A DNA stretch of 61,853 nt, taken from assembly GCA_964489245.1 (NCBI GenBank), contig CAZAXU010000004.1:1-61853 (forward strand). The letters run 5' to 3'. Positions 24,814-34,611 of this stretch are shown one piece after another (within the stretch, counting starts at the first letter, position 1; the number at the start of each line of letters is the position of its first letter). Under the pieces are notes generated by a model. That model did not search any database and was not told where the DNA came from. It saw nothing but the letters and a program-made list of their open reading frames with translations. The position numbers and the translations under genes were made by a program. This DNA comes from CAZAXU01 sp964489245. Lineage in GTDB: Bacteria; Bacteroidota; Bacteroidia; Flavobacteriales; Flavobacteriaceae.

Positions 24814-26562
24814 ATGTACAGAACACATACTTGCGGCGAATTGAACGCAACACAAATCGGACAAGAAGTCACTCTAAGCGGATGGGTGCAAAAAATAAGA
24901 GATCTCGGCGCCGTTATTTTTATCGACCTTAGAGATCGGTATGGCATCACACAACTATCTTTTAATGAAGACCAAAAAGAAATGCTTGAAGAAGCCGGAA
25001 AACCGGGTAGAGAGTTTGTTATTCAAGTCAAGGGAGAAGTCATTGAAAGAACCAGCAAAAACAATAAAATTCCGACGGGAGATATTGAAATACTGGTCCG
25101 TGAACTACGTGTTTTGAATAAAGCAAAAATACCTCCTTTTACCATTGAAAACAATACTGACGGAGGGGAAGAATTGCGTATGAAATATCGCTATTTGGAC
25201 ATTCGTCGAAAACCGGTTCAAAACAATTTAATTTTTCGTTCAAAAGTAACACAATTGGTGCGCAACTATCTGACAGACCAAGGTTTTATTGATATTGAAA
25301 CGCCTTACCTGATTAAATCAACCCCTGAGGGCGCCAGAGATTTTGTGGTTCCTTCCAGAATGAACCCCGGACAATTTTATGCCCTGCCTCAATCGCCACA
25401 AACTTTCAAACAACTTTTGATGGTTGCCGGAATGGACAAATACATGCAGATTGTCAAATGTTTCAGGGATGAGGATTTACGTGCCGACAGACAACCGGAA
25501 TTCACACAAATTGACTGTGAAATGTCATTTGTTGAACAAGAAGATATCCTCAATACATTTGAAGGCTTGACCAAACATCTGCTTAAAGAAATTCATGGCA
25601 TTGAAATTGACAAATTTCCAAGAATGAGCTATGAAGAAGCCTTGAGGCGTTTTGGAAATGACAAACCCGATATTCGATTCGGAATGGAATTCGGAGATCT
25701 GACAGAAGTTGCCAAAGGAAAAGGCTTCAATGTCTTTGACCAACAAGAAGCCATTATAGGAATTGCCGTTCCCGGAGCTGCCGGTCACACACGCAAACAA
25801 ATAGACAAACTTATCGATTGGGTGAAACGCCCACAAATCGGCGCCAAAGGAATGGTTTATGTAAAATATAACGAAGACGGCAGCCTGAAATCCTCCGTAG
25901 ATAAATTCTACTCACAAGACGATCTCAAAGCTTGGGCAAAAATCACCAATGCAAAAACAGGAGATTTGATATTGGTTCTTTCAGGAGATTTGAATAAAAC
26001 CCGAACACAACTCAGTGCCCTACGAATGGAAATGGCTGAACAACTCGGACTGAGAAAACCAAATGAATTTGCTCCTCTATGGGTAGTGGATTTTCCACTT
26101 TTGGAATGGGATGAAGAAACCCAACGCTATCACGCCATGCACCATCCTTTCACGGCTCCAAAACCTGAAGATATGAATATGCTTGATTCCAATCCCGAAA
26201 AAGTGCGGGCAAATGCTTATGACATGGTGCTGAATGGAAATGAAATAGGAGGCGGATCAATCAGAATTTATGATAAAGATGTTCAGAAAAAAATGTTTTC
26301 TTTGTTAGGTTTTTCTGATGAAGAAGCTCAAAAACAATTTGGATTTTTGATGGATGCCTTTGAATATGGGGCACCGCCACATGGCGGTTTGGCATTCGGG
26401 TTAGACCGATTGGTTGCCATTTTAGACGGACAAGAAACCATTCGTGACTATATTGCTTTTCCAAAAAATAATTCCGGAAGAGATGTGATGATTGATGCTC
26501 CCGATACTATCAGCGAAGAACAATTGGAAGAATTAAATCTAAAAATTGTTTTTAATAAATAA
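24814..26562 (+). CDS. aspS: Aspartyl-tRNA synthetase
   Basis: 582 residues, cytoplasmic, class II aminoacyl-tRNA synthetase. The N-terminal OB-fold anticodon-binding domain opens with MYRTHTCGEL and includes the LSGWVQKIRDLGAVIFIDLR segment. Class II motifs follow: motif 2 with FRDEDLRADRQPEFTQ and motif 3 with GLAFGLDRLVAI. The bacterial GAD insertion domain lies between (about 290-410). The ending is the usual bacterial C-terminal arm. The length is normal for the bacterial, GAD-containing type. Confidence 0.97.
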   Translation: MYRTHTCGELNATQIGQEVTLSGWVQKIRDLGAVIFIDLRDRYGITQLSFNEDQKEMLEEAGKPGREFVIQVKGEVIERTSKNNKIPTGDIEILVRELRVLNKAKIPPFTIENNTDGGEELRMKYRYLDIRRKPVQNNLIFRSKVTQLVRNYLTDQGFIDIETPYLIKSTPEGARDFVVPSRMNPGQFYALPQSPQTFKQLLMVAGMDKYMQIVKCFRDEDLRADRQPEFTQIDCEMSFVEQEDILNTFEGLTKHLLKEIHGIEIDKFPRMSYEEALRRFGNDKPDIRFGMEFGDLTEVAKGKGFNVFDQQEAIIGIAVPGAAGHTRKQIDKLIDWVKRPQIGAKGMVYVKYNEDGSLKSSVDKFYSQDDLKAWAKITNAKTGDLILVLSGDLNKTRTQLSALRMEMAEQLGLRKPNEFAPLWVVDFPLLEWDEETQRYHAMHHPFTAPKPEDMNMLDSNPEKVRANAYDMVLNGNEIGGGSIRIYDKDVQKKMFSLLGFSDEEAQKQFGFLMDAFEYGAPPHGGLAFGLDRLVAILDGQETIRDYIAFPKNNSGRDVMIDAPDTISEEQLEELNLKIVFNK

Positions 26563-26611
26563 TCTTTATAAGTAACAAAGAACTTTCAAGACTTTATAAA
26601 AAAATAATATC

Positions 26612-27373
26612 ATGAAAATCTTCCGTTCAGAGAGCAAAGTTGACTATGACACCTATACGTTCAACTATGCCGTTTATTGTCTTCAAGAAAAGGCTTCCGA
26701 GATTGAATCAATCTATGATAACGGGTTCCTGCCCTACAGCAATTCCACAGATATTAAAGAAAACATTTATTATTTGGCAAGAAGTCTAAGAGTGAATCTT
26801 GACCAGTTTCAACCCACCTCGGAAAATAGAAGGATCACCAGAAAGATGGCTGAAATTAGTCCTGATTTTCGTGTGATTGAAAAAAATAATTTTATCAAAA
26901 ATGAAGATTTTAATCGATTTTGTCTGGATTATGCAAGTATTCGTTTTGACGGAAAAATGCCTCAAGAACGATTCGATTATATTTATGCTTGGACAGCTTT
27001 TAACTATATTTTTCAATTTGAAGCCAACGGAAAAATTCTTGGATATGTGTTCGCTGTTATTTCGGAAAAAACGCTTCACTATTGGTTTTCTTTCTATGAT
27101 TTGAACTATTCAAGACAAGGTTTAGGAAAGTGGATGATGTTTAGTGTGATTCAATGGGCACAAGAGAATTCGTTTGAAAAAGTCTATCTCGGCACTTGCT
27201 ATGGCGAAAAAGCCATGTATAAAATGAGAGATTTCAAAGGTCTGGCTTTCTATGACGGGAATGCTTGGAATCCCGATATGAAACTCTTGAAATCAAAGTG
27301 TAAGTCCGATGCTGAGTTTATGGCAGATGATTTCAAAATCAATTCTAAAAATTTTCTTAACAACATCAAATAA
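26612..27373 (+). CDS. Arginyl/leucyl-tRNA-protein transferase-like protein (Ate1/Bpt-like GNAT fold)
   Basis: 253 residues, no signal. The C-terminal half resembles the ATE/Bpt GNAT fold: YWFSFYDLNYSRQGLGKWMM, VYLGTCYGEKAMYKMRDFKG and WNPD. The N-terminal half has QFQPTSENRRITRKM, recalling the conserved F-x-PS-x-x-RR segment of the family. Such enzymes add Arg or Leu to N-terminal acidic residues, marking proteins for degradation. The N-terminal Cys-pair metal-binding motif of eukaryotic Ate1 is not present, as in many bacterial homologues. It lies 49 bases downstream of aspS and may be co-transcribed. Activity and target specificity are unknown; a plain GNAT acetyltransferase is the alternative. 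Confidence 0.65.
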   Translation: MKIFRSESKVDYDTYTFNYAVYCLQEKASEIESIYDNGFLPYSNSTDIKENIYYLARSLRVNLDQFQPTSENRRITRKMAEISPDFRVIEKNNFIKNEDFNRFCLDYASIRFDGKMPQERFDYIYAWTAFNYIFQFEANGKILGYVFAVISEKTLHYWFSFYDLNYSRQGLGKWMMFSVIQWAQENSFEKVYLGTCYGEKAMYKMRDFKGLAFYDGNAWNPDMKLLKSKCKSDAEFMADDFKINSKNFLNNIK

Positions 27374-27414
27374 TTGCTACTATTGTATGTAGCCTTATTC
27401 AAAAAAAACAACAT

Positions 27415-27448
27415 AAAAAAACACGCCGGATTTTCAGCGTGTTTTTTT
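27415..27448. terminator. Bidirectional terminator between the transferase-like gene and the response regulator
   Basis: 12-bp stem AAAAAAACACGC/GCGTGTTTTTTT with a 10-base loop. It ends in a T-run in both directions, serving the plus-strand gene ending at 27373 and the minus-strand regulator ending at 27469. Confidence 0.9.
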
Positions 27449-27468
27449 TATCTGATTTTGAAGTTATT

Positions 27469-28197
27469 TTATGCATCTTTCATATTTGCTGTTTCATCAG
27501 CCAACCTGAAACCTGAACCGTGAATATTCACGATTTTCACTCTCGGATCTTTTTGCAATAATTTTCTCAGCTTGGCGATATATACATCCATACTTCTGGA
27601 TGTGAAATAGTTATCGTCTTGCCATATCTTATTCAAAGCTTTTTCTCTGGGCATCAAATCATTTCTATATTGCGTCAACATTCTGAGCAATTTATTTTCC
27701 TTGGGAGATAATTTAATACTTTCTTCATCTCTAAATTTGAGTTGTCTCAATCTGGCATCAAAAGTAAAATCTCCAATTATAAATTTAAACTCATCTAATT
27801 CTTCTTTTACCGGCGCTTGTTTTGCTCTGTTGATCAAAGCTTTAATCTTATATAGCAAAACTTCAGAATCAAAAGGTTTATTAATGTAATCATCCGCTCC
27901 GACTTGATATCCTTTGAGCATATCTTCTTTAAGATTTTTGGCGGTTAAAAAAATCAATGGCACTTCCTTATTTCTTGCCCTGATTTCTTTAGCCAGTGTA
28001 AATCCGTCTTTATAAGGCATCATCACATCGAGGATAATGATATCATAGTAGCTCTTTTTGAACTTTTCAAATCCTTCCATTCCGTTCCTTGCCAAAATAA
28101 CTTCGAAGTCATTCAATCTCAGATAATCTCTCAGGACTATCCCAAAATTAATGTCATCTTCTACTAGCAAGATTTTGTGTTTGTAATTTTCCATCAT
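27469..28197 (-). CDS. OmpR-family response regulator (RprY-like)
   Basis: 242 residues. The receiver domain has the acidic pair in LLVEDD, the phospho-acceptor Asp57 in IILDVMMP, the Thr in FLTAKN and the Lys in YINKPF. The DNA-binding winged-helix domain follows with LSPKENKLLRML, SRSMDVYIAKLRK and INIHGSGFRL-like wing. Its ATG lies 1 base into the stop of the kinase gene (TAATG), so translation is coupled. It resembles RprY of Bacteroides. The target genes are unknown. Confidence 0.93.
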   Translation of the reverse strand: MMENYKHKILLVEDDINFGIVLRDYLRLNDFEVILARNGMEGFEKFKKSYYDIIILDVMMPYKDGFTLAKEIRARNKEVPLIFLTAKNLKEDMLKGYQVGADDYINKPFDSEVLLYKIKALINRAKQAPVKEELDEFKFIIGDFTFDARLRQLKFRDEESIKLSPKENKLLRMLTQYRNDLMPREKALNKIWQDDNYFTSRSMDVYIAKLRKLLQKDPRVKIVNIHGSGFRLADETANMKDA

Positions 28198-29765
28198 TAA
28201 TTATTTATATTATAGTTTGTGTGTATCATGAAACTCACCGTAAAAGTGCTTCCAACATTTTTTGCACTTTTAACCGATATTTTCCCATCGTGGGATTTTA
28301 TAATTTTCTGCACATAGGCCAAACCTAAGCCGTGACCTTTTGCATTGTGTATGTCTCCTGAACTGATTCTATAAAATTTTTCAAAAATCTTTTTTTGTTC
28401 AGATTTACTCATTCCTATTCCTTTATCACTTATTTCAACGTAAACTCTTTCGTTTTTGTTGTATGTTTTAACTTTTATTTCGGGACTTTTTTCTGAATAT
28501 TTTATGGCGTTATCTAAAATATTCACAAACACATTTGTCAACAAAACTTCATTTCCAAAAACCAAATCGTCAACTGCCTTAAAATCAGTTTCTAAACTCC
28601 CTTCTCTATCTTCAATAATCAGACTAACATGAAGAATGGCTCCTTCTATAATTTCATGAACAGAGACTTCTGTCTTATCAATATTTGCGTCGAGCTTATC
28701 TAAAATTGACAGGCTCATGATATTCTCCACTTGACTCAGCATTCTTTTGTTTTCTTGTTTCAACATTTGCAGATAGTACTTCAACTGCTTTTCATCGGTA
28801 ATCACACTTGGCGATTTCATTGCATCGGTAATCAAATTTATCGTTGCAATCGGTGTTTTGAACTCATGCGTCATGTTATTGATAAAATCAGTCTTCATCT
28901 GTGAAATCTTTTTCTGCCTTATGATAAAATAGATTGTCAAAACATAGATAATTAAAATTATTATGGTCAATAAATCCGACAACAATTGAATTTTAAAAGT
29001 TTCTTTCTTAAACAGCTCTCCCTTGTTAAATGCAACAGCCAAATCGAAATCGGTTTGCCGTGAATCATCCGGAAAAATGGCTAATTTATAGTATTGAAAA
29101 TCATCATCATCCGGAACAAAATTTTCAGAGTGAACTTTTGTTAAAATTCCATCATTTAAAATTCCATACTCATAATTATAATCTATGTTACGCCTTCTTA
29201 TTTCTTTACGTATCCAATTTTTCAGACTATCTGTAGAGACTCTTTTATAAATTGGTTCCAACACGGAAATATCTTTAAAAGTTGTCTCCAACATTTGTCT
29301 GTTTGTTTTGGTAAAACTGCTATTGTCCAACCTACTTTTATTCGCTCTGAACAAATTATTTTTTTTCAAATAATTTGACTTCTTAACAGAATAGACAATC
29401 TTTCCAAAAACCGAGTCGAACTGTTTTTCCGATAAAGGAAATTTCAAATTATAGTCCTTCTCTAAAACAAGATGTTTATAAATGAAAGTTTCGTCTGTGA
29501 GCTTATTTTTCTTTTTATAGAAAAACTCATACATCTTGTTTTCCTTCACCGATGCACTTGAACTTTCAAACTTTTTAAAATATTTATCCAGTTCTTGCCT
29601 TTCGGCTTTAGTAGCCACATTATACAATACTTGATTTATCGTATAAGAAAACTGCTGATTTCTCAGTTTCTCATCATTCTCTCTCAAATGCACTTGCATC
29701 ACCCTGATTCCAAAAACTGAAATCGTCATAAACACAACCAAAAGAATGATACTCCTCCTTTTCAT
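28197..29765 (-). CDS. Membrane sensor histidine kinase (RprX-like)
   Basis: 522 residues. Membrane helices at about 5-22 and 262-282 bracket a periplasmic sensor domain of about 240 residues. The kinase core has the H-box NNMTHEFKTPIATI with His300, then N-box NILDNAIKYSE, G1/F/G2 boxes IGMSKSEQKKIFEKFYR and GHGLGLAYV. Phosphotransfer to the adjacent regulator is expected. It resembles RprX in layout. The ligand of the periplasmic domain is unknown. A TTG-21-TAATTTTG pair upstream would put the start within the codon region, while TATATTTG at 29790-29797 gives a normal leader. Confidence 0.92.
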   Translation of the reverse strand: MKRRSIILLVVFMTISVFGIRVMQVHLRENDEKLRNQQFSYTINQVLYNVATKAERQELDKYFKKFESSSASVKENKMYEFFYKKKNKLTDETFIYKHLVLEKDYNLKFPLSEKQFDSVFGKIVYSVKKSNYLKKNNLFRANKSRLDNSSFTKTNRQMLETTFKDISVLEPIYKRVSTDSLKNWIRKEIRRRNIDYNYEYGILNDGILTKVHSENFVPDDDDFQYYKLAIFPDDSRQTDFDLAVAFNKGELFKKETFKIQLLSDLLTIIILIIYVLTIYFIIRQKKISQMKTDFINNMTHEFKTPIATINLITDAMKSPSVITDEKQLKYYLQMLKQENKRMLSQVENIMSLSILDKLDANIDKTEVSVHEIIEGAILHVSLIIEDREGSLETDFKAVDDLVFGNEVLLTNVFVNILDNAIKYSEKSPEIKVKTYNKNERVYVEISDKGIGMSKSEQKKIFEKFYRISSGDIHNAKGHGLGLAYVQKIIKSHDGKISVKSAKNVGSTFTVSFMIHTNYNINN

Positions 29766-29816
29766 CCAGCAAAATTATACTAATTCAACCAAATATAACA
29801 ACTCGATATCCTTAAA

Positions 29817-30413
29817 TTAACTTAACTTTAACAAATTATTAAGCTTTTTGTTAATTTCCGCAATCTCCCTATGTAAATATACGGAATTCAAATTATTATC
29901 TATTACAAAATCCGCAATTTTCAGGTGATTTTTAAGTGATTTTTGATTTTTTATTCTTTTCTTAATTTCAGATAAAGACATTTTATCTCTTTTCAGCACC
30001 CGATCAACTCTTTTTTCTTCCGATGCGGTCACCAAGATAACTTTATTCATCAAAACATCCATTCCGGACTGATATAGAATTGCATTTTCCATAATCACAT
30101 AGGATGCTTTCTGTTTTTCTGCCCAAGACAAAAAATCGGATTTTACTTCCGGGTGCACCAATTTTTCCAATTGTTTCAGTCTTTCGGAATCAGAAAACAC
30201 GATATCGGCCAAATATTTTGTGTCTAGAACCCCTTTTTTATAAATGTTTTCTCCGAATTCTTCTTTGATTTTTGAAATAAGTTTTGAATTATGTGTCATC
30301 AAGTTTTTTGCCTCGTTATCCGCATAATAAACCGGAACCCCCAAGTCTTCAAAAATTTTGGCAACCGTGGTTTTTCCACTTCCTATTCCTCCTGTTAAAC
30401 CTACTTTGAACAT
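29817..30413 (-). CDS. coaE: Dephospho-CoA kinase
   Basis: 198 residues, cytoplasmic. It phosphorylates dephospho-CoA in the last step of coenzyme A synthesis. The P-loop GGIGSGKTT (about 8-16), the lid/substrate segment VPVYYADNEAK and the DFVIDNN near the C-terminus are family marks. It follows the YbbR gene by 4 bases, a common Bacteroidota pairing, so the two share an operon. Confidence 0.95.
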   Translation of the reverse strand: MFKVGLTGGIGSGKTTVAKIFEDLGVPVYYADNEAKNLMTHNSKLISKIKEEFGENIYKKGVLDTKYLADIVFSDSERLKQLEKLVHPEVKSDFLSWAEKQKASYVIMENAILYQSGMDVLMNKVILVTASEEKRVDRVLKRDKMSLSEIKKRIKNQKSLKNHLKIADFVIDNNLNSVYLHREIAEINKKLNNLLKLS

Positions 30414-30417
30414 TGAA

Positions 30418-31368
30418 CTAGCGTTTGATTAGGAACTCTACTTTTTCGGGTATGATATGAACGTCAAAAATGTAATCCGGAGATTTTATAAGTCTTGGCG
30501 TTAAAACCGATTTTTTTCTTTTCACTTGGTCATAGTCCAAAACGATTTCAAAATCTTCAGATTTTACTTTGCTATAATCGTCTTTAAAGACTTTATACAC
30601 CACCTTTTCCTTGGATGGAAAAAGGATAATTTTGGCATGTCCCGGTGCATTGATTACTTTAAAATCTACTTTTTTTTCATCGTCAAAAAACTGGTCAACA
30701 TCCAAAAAAACAGAAGCCTTTGTTTGACTGACTTTTAGATTGTTCGGAATAATGAGTTTTATATCTTTCTTAATATCTTGGCTTATATTGTGTTCTTTCA
30801 ATATTTCTGTTTTTATACTGTCCACTTCCCGAAGCGCTTCTTCTGCACCGAATATCCACATTTTTTCAGGCGATATTTGTATTTTTGTTTTATTTTTAAA
30901 TCCCGGTTTATAAGTCAAGTCCGACTGCAATTGCACATAAACATTTTTCTTGTTAAAATGGTTTAAATTGACAAAAATCGTATCCGGTTCAATATCCAAA
31001 ATCCTTATATCATTTCCTATCAGAGATGAAATTCTATTTTTAAAATTATCTGAAATCCAAAATTTTTTCTGTCTCAACTTATGTCTGTCAAAATCTATTT
31101 GCAAGACCGGTTTATTGAAATTATTCTTTAATAATTGAAAACCACCGGCATTAAGACGCAACAACAATTGATTTTTCGGCAGTTGATTTTGGTGAATATC
31201 AGCGGGAACATTTACATAGGATATCGGTATATTCATCGTATAGTGATAGTTCTTGGACAGTTGTGCAAAAAACCACAATACGGCAGAAATCAGCAAAAAG
31301 AATACAAAAGTTCTGTATTTGTTATTTCTGAAAAAAAAATTCAATATTTTGTTTATACTGTTGTTCAC
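30418..31368 (-). CDS. YbbR-domain membrane-anchored protein
   Basis: 316 residues. One N-terminal membrane helix (about 19-35, FVFFLLISAVLWFFA) is followed by extracytoplasmic YbbR-like beta-rich repeats, with typical start segment NIPISYVNVPADI and spaced ILDIEPDTIFVNL-like strands. YbbR (CdaR) proteins regulate diadenylate cyclases in Firmicutes, but in Bacteroidota this pairing with coaE is conserved without a known role. TATATTTG (31392-31399) upstream on the minus strand is a probable -7 element. Confidence 0.8.
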   Translation of the reverse strand: MNNSINKILNFFFRNNKYRTFVFFLLISAVLWFFAQLSKNYHYTMNIPISYVNVPADIHQNQLPKNQLLLRLNAGGFQLLKNNFNKPVLQIDFDRHKLRQKKFWISDNFKNRISSLIGNDIRILDIEPDTIFVNLNHFNKKNVYVQLQSDLTYKPGFKNKTKIQISPEKMWIFGAEEALREVDSIKTEILKEHNISQDIKKDIKLIIPNNLKVSQTKASVFLDVDQFFDDEKKVDFKVINAPGHAKIILFPSKEKVVYKVFKDDYSKVKSEDFEIVLDYDQVKRKKSVLTPRLIKSPDYIFDVHIIPEKVEFLIKR

Positions 31369-31445
31369 TTTTTGTCACATAATTATATCGTCAAATATAA
31401 TTCTAATTTTGGGATTTTTACTATACTTGCAAAGATATTGAATAT

Positions 31446-32066
31446 ATGGATTACTTGCCAATTATCGGAATTGTTTTTGTCACTCATTTGCTTGCTGTAA
31501 TGAGTCCGGGACCTGACTTTGTCGTGGTATTGAAAAATGCCATTCAATATAACAGAAAAATTGCAATTTGGACATCGTTAGGCATCAGTTCAGGCATCAG
31601 CATTCATGTTTTCTACTCAATTGCCGGCGTGGCATATCTTATCAAAACAAATGAATATATTTTTAATATTATCAGATATTTAGGGGCGTTATATTTGATT
31701 TATCTCGGCATTTCAAGTATCAGAGAACAGCATCAAAAACTAAAAATTAACCAAGAGCAAAACAAAAAAACGATTGACTATTTCAGGGCTTTAAGAATCG
31801 GTTTTTTGACTAATTTATTGAATCCGAAAGCTTCTCTTTTTTTCTTAAGTATTTTTTCGGTTGTTATTCCTCCGAAAATTCCAAATCATGTGCTGCTTAT
31901 AATCAGTATAATGCTTATTGTTGTCACTTTTATCTGGTTTTGCATCGTCTCCATGCTTTTCACACAAAACAAAGTGATTCAGTCTTACGAAAAGCATGAG
32001 ACTATTTTTATCAAAGCTTTCGGGGTGTTGCTGATTGTTTTAGGAATTAGTATTGCGCTTGTGTGA
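31446..32066 (+). CDS. LysE/RhtB-family amino acid exporter
   Basis: 206 residues with about six hydrophobic segments, inner membrane. The N-terminal LAVMSPGPDFVVVLKNA segment is the LysE-family hallmark, and LTNLLNPKASLFFLSIFS in the middle is the conserved NPK motif. Such proteins export amino acids or related metabolites; substrate is not predictable. It is transcribed alone, divergently from the YbbR gene, and converges on the DUF5686 gene with a 4-base gap between stop codons. Confidence 0.9.
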   Translation: MDYLPIIGIVFVTHLLAVMSPGPDFVVVLKNAIQYNRKIAIWTSLGISSGISIHVFYSIAGVAYLIKTNEYIFNIIRYLGALYLIYLGISSIREQHQKLKINQEQNKKTIDYFRALRIGFLTNLLNPKASLFFLSIFSVVIPPKIPNHVLLIISIMLIVVTFIWFCIVSMLFTQNKVIQSYEKHETIFIKAFGVLLIVLGISIALV

Positions 32067-32074
32067 ATATTCAC
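32063..32074. repeat. 12-bp perfect palindrome covering both stop codons of convergent genes
   Basis: GTGAATATTCAC includes the TGA of the LysE gene (32064-32066) and the TGA (reverse strand, 32071-32073) of the DUF5686 gene. No T-run follows, so it is not a standard terminator. Confidence 0.4.
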
Positions 32075-34548
32075 TTAAAAATATGCGGCAGACTATAAGT
32101 CAGTCTGAAAGCGAAATTATCCATAGGTTTCGCATAGGCATAAGCCCCTAGCCTATAATAAAATCCCATGCCAAAGCCGGCAAAAAGTTTATCAAGTTCC
32201 ACTCCCGTTTCATAATAGGCATTTTTCAATGATTTTATGCCTAAATATTTGTTTCCGTCAAATGACATACCCCAAGATGCCCTACCCAAAATGCTTAAAT
32301 CAAATCTATTCTTTGCCGAAATCTTAAGTTTGGTAAAAGTGTGTTTCAAATGAAAAGCCAGTACAAAATTATCTGCAAACTCCATATCATTCATTGTTTC
32401 AAAAGCAAAATTATTGCCTAGAGTAATTCTTTTATACCAAGTACTTGCTGCAAACCCATTCGAATTGGGACTGTATAAATGAGACAAAGGCGTTCCTTTT
32501 GTTGCTGCACCTATTCTCAGCATGGCATCGGTATGATTTTTATTCAGATATTTTTTTATATATAAAGTTTGAAAATCCATTCTGAGAAAATCTCTTGTAT
32601 CTATCTGCAGTGACGGAATTGATTTTTCGATATGCAAACTAAACTTCGGATAGCCGTCTTTGATTACTTTTCTTCCGCTTGGCATCAAAAAAAATTTGCT
32701 GAAAGGCTGAAAATCAATATTCAATTCTGCAATGACAAAATCAGCTTTTTGAAATTCTATGGCTCCCAAATGAAAAGGAATCTGATATTTTGAAATTATA
32801 TCATATTTTTTGAAATTGATATTTGTTTTGAAATCAGGTGACAACAAATGTGACAAACCAATCTCATAGCCTTTTTCCATAAAATACTTATCATGTGACA
32901 GATGCAACAATGATCGATCCAAAATATTATTTCCAAACTCTGTGAACGCCGCTGATTTGCGCAAATCATTCAAATATGACACATGCAAAAAAGTCCGGGA
33001 TAAGTGTCTCAATTTCCAGTCGATTCGAGCACTATATTTCACATCTTTATCCTTGAATCCATAGGCTGCATAAGCACTGACAAAAAATCTATCCGACAGT
33101 TTTTCGTTGGTTTTTCCTCCCAGCTGTATTCGAACGCTTTCATATCGATTATAATTTATGAAACGGGCAAAGTCCAAATCCATAAAACCTATGGCATAAT
33201 ATCCTTGTGACAGTTTTCTATAGAAATTTATTTTTTCATCAACTTTTTCTTTTTTGGCAATCGAATCGACAAATTTATAAGTGTTCAACTCTCTTTTCGT
33301 ATGTCTCTTTCCTGTATATTTCGTCCAAAAATCTTCCGTTTTTCGGTGTGCATCAGGCGCAATCTGTAAATCATATTTAATTTTATCTGCGTAGTGGTTT
33401 CCTATACGCACATCCATAATCTTATTAATAGACATCGCATAAAGATAATCCATCACATTGTTTTGATTCGTATGCTTTTTTTTGTCCTTTTTTGTTTTGG
33501 ATGTCACCGTAATTACTCCGTCTATCGCTAGGCCATTTTTATTTCCCGCTTTTTTAATGTTCATTGTTGAATACTGCGGAAACCAAACATCATACACCGG
33601 CATATAAGTAAAATGATGTGTTGTTATCAGCTCAAAGGCTTTATAGGTATTCAACGTCATTTTGGCAATCGCCAAAGATTGTTTATCTATAAAAAGTTTT
33701 CCGGAAATCAAAGGCTTTTTAGTGTTTTTGTATAAAATTACATACACATCTCTGTGCTGCATACTTATTGTATCTTCAATTTCATATTGATATTGTTTAA
33801 GCGACAAATTGGTCAAAGGACCCAAATATTCCTTGAATAAAAACTTATAATTATCGTCATATACATTTTGGTTGGCTATTTGCAATGCCAAAACTTCATA
33901 CATCGGATTTTTCAGACCGGCTGTTCTTGTGGCAATCACTTTGTTTTTTTCTTTTCCGTATCCACTGTTTACTTTAGTGAGGCTTTCCATCAAAAACATA
34001 TCTTTTTCTTTGAGCTCTTTCTTGAATTCAAAGAGAGATGAATCTATCTTGACCAATTTATCTTTCTCATAGATCGAATCCAGTCGTCCGTCAATTGAAT
34101 CATAATTGGCTGTTACCAAAAATTTATAATATTTGACAAAAGCATATTTTGATATTTTTTTTCTATAGTCATTCTTCTTTTTCGCCTTGATAATCCGACG
34201 CATCAATTTGATGACAGGATCTTCATATTTGGTAGAAATAACAACCGTTTTAAGCGCCTCGGAAATGGGATTCAGTTCAATTTTATAATATTTTGTTTCG
34301 GGAGAAATCTTAAGAGTTTTTCTTTGATAGCCTATATAAGAAATCAGAATTTGTTCGACATGATTGGGAATTTCAAGATTAAAATTTCCATCAAAATCAC
34401 TGACTGTGCCATGTGTGGCATCCAGCATTACATTGGCAAAAGCCAGGGGTTCTTTGGTTTTTGAATCGATAATTTTTCCTCTGATTTGAGTTTGAGCAGC
34501 TGAAAACAAAGGGAATATGAAAAGAAAAATATACAAAATTTTATACAT
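32071..34548 (-). CDS. DUF5686 / carboxypeptidase-regulatory-like outer-membrane protein
   Basis: 825 residues from the ATG at 34548; the frame extends 21 bases further, but this Met begins a clean signal peptide (MYKILYIFLFIFPLF, ending SAAQ). An N-terminal carboxypeptidase-D regulatory-like domain (about 22-100; GKIIDSKTKEPLAFANVML, TVSDFDGNF) leads to the large DUF5686 region and a probable C-terminal barrel, ending in LPHIFK. It is a common, uncharacterised outer-membrane protein of Flavobacteriia, sharing the N-domain with SusC-type receptors but lacking a TonB-plug. It stands alone, in a convergent arrangement with the LysE gene. Confidence 0.82.
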   Translation of the reverse strand: MYKILYIFLFIFPLFSAAQTQIRGKIIDSKTKEPLAFANVMLDATHGTVSDFDGNFNLEIPNHVEQILISYIGYQRKTLKISPETKYYKIELNPISEALKTVVISTKYEDPVIKLMRRIIKAKKKNDYRKKISKYAFVKYYKFLVTANYDSIDGRLDSIYEKDKLVKIDSSLFEFKKELKEKDMFLMESLTKVNSGYGKEKNKVIATRTAGLKNPMYEVLALQIANQNVYDDNYKFLFKEYLGPLTNLSLKQYQYEIEDTISMQHRDVYVILYKNTKKPLISGKLFIDKQSLAIAKMTLNTYKAFELITTHHFTYMPVYDVWFPQYSTMNIKKAGNKNGLAIDGVITVTSKTKKDKKKHTNQNNVMDYLYAMSINKIMDVRIGNHYADKIKYDLQIAPDAHRKTEDFWTKYTGKRHTKRELNTYKFVDSIAKKEKVDEKINFYRKLSQGYYAIGFMDLDFARFINYNRYESVRIQLGGKTNEKLSDRFFVSAYAAYGFKDKDVKYSARIDWKLRHLSRTFLHVSYLNDLRKSAAFTEFGNNILDRSLLHLSHDKYFMEKGYEIGLSHLLSPDFKTNINFKKYDIISKYQIPFHLGAIEFQKADFVIAELNIDFQPFSKFFLMPSGRKVIKDGYPKFSLHIEKSIPSLQIDTRDFLRMDFQTLYIKKYLNKNHTDAMLRIGAATKGTPLSHLYSPNSNGFAASTWYKRITLGNNFAFETMNDMEFADNFVLAFHLKHTFTKLKISAKNRFDLSILGRASWGMSFDGNKYLGIKSLKNAYYETGVELDKLFAGFGMGFYYRLGAYAYAKPMDNFAFRLTYSLPHIFK

Positions 34549-34611
34549 AACCTGTGATTTTAATATCAAGAAAACGAATCAAATCTTCTCTCGTTACAAA
34601 TGTATAAAAAA

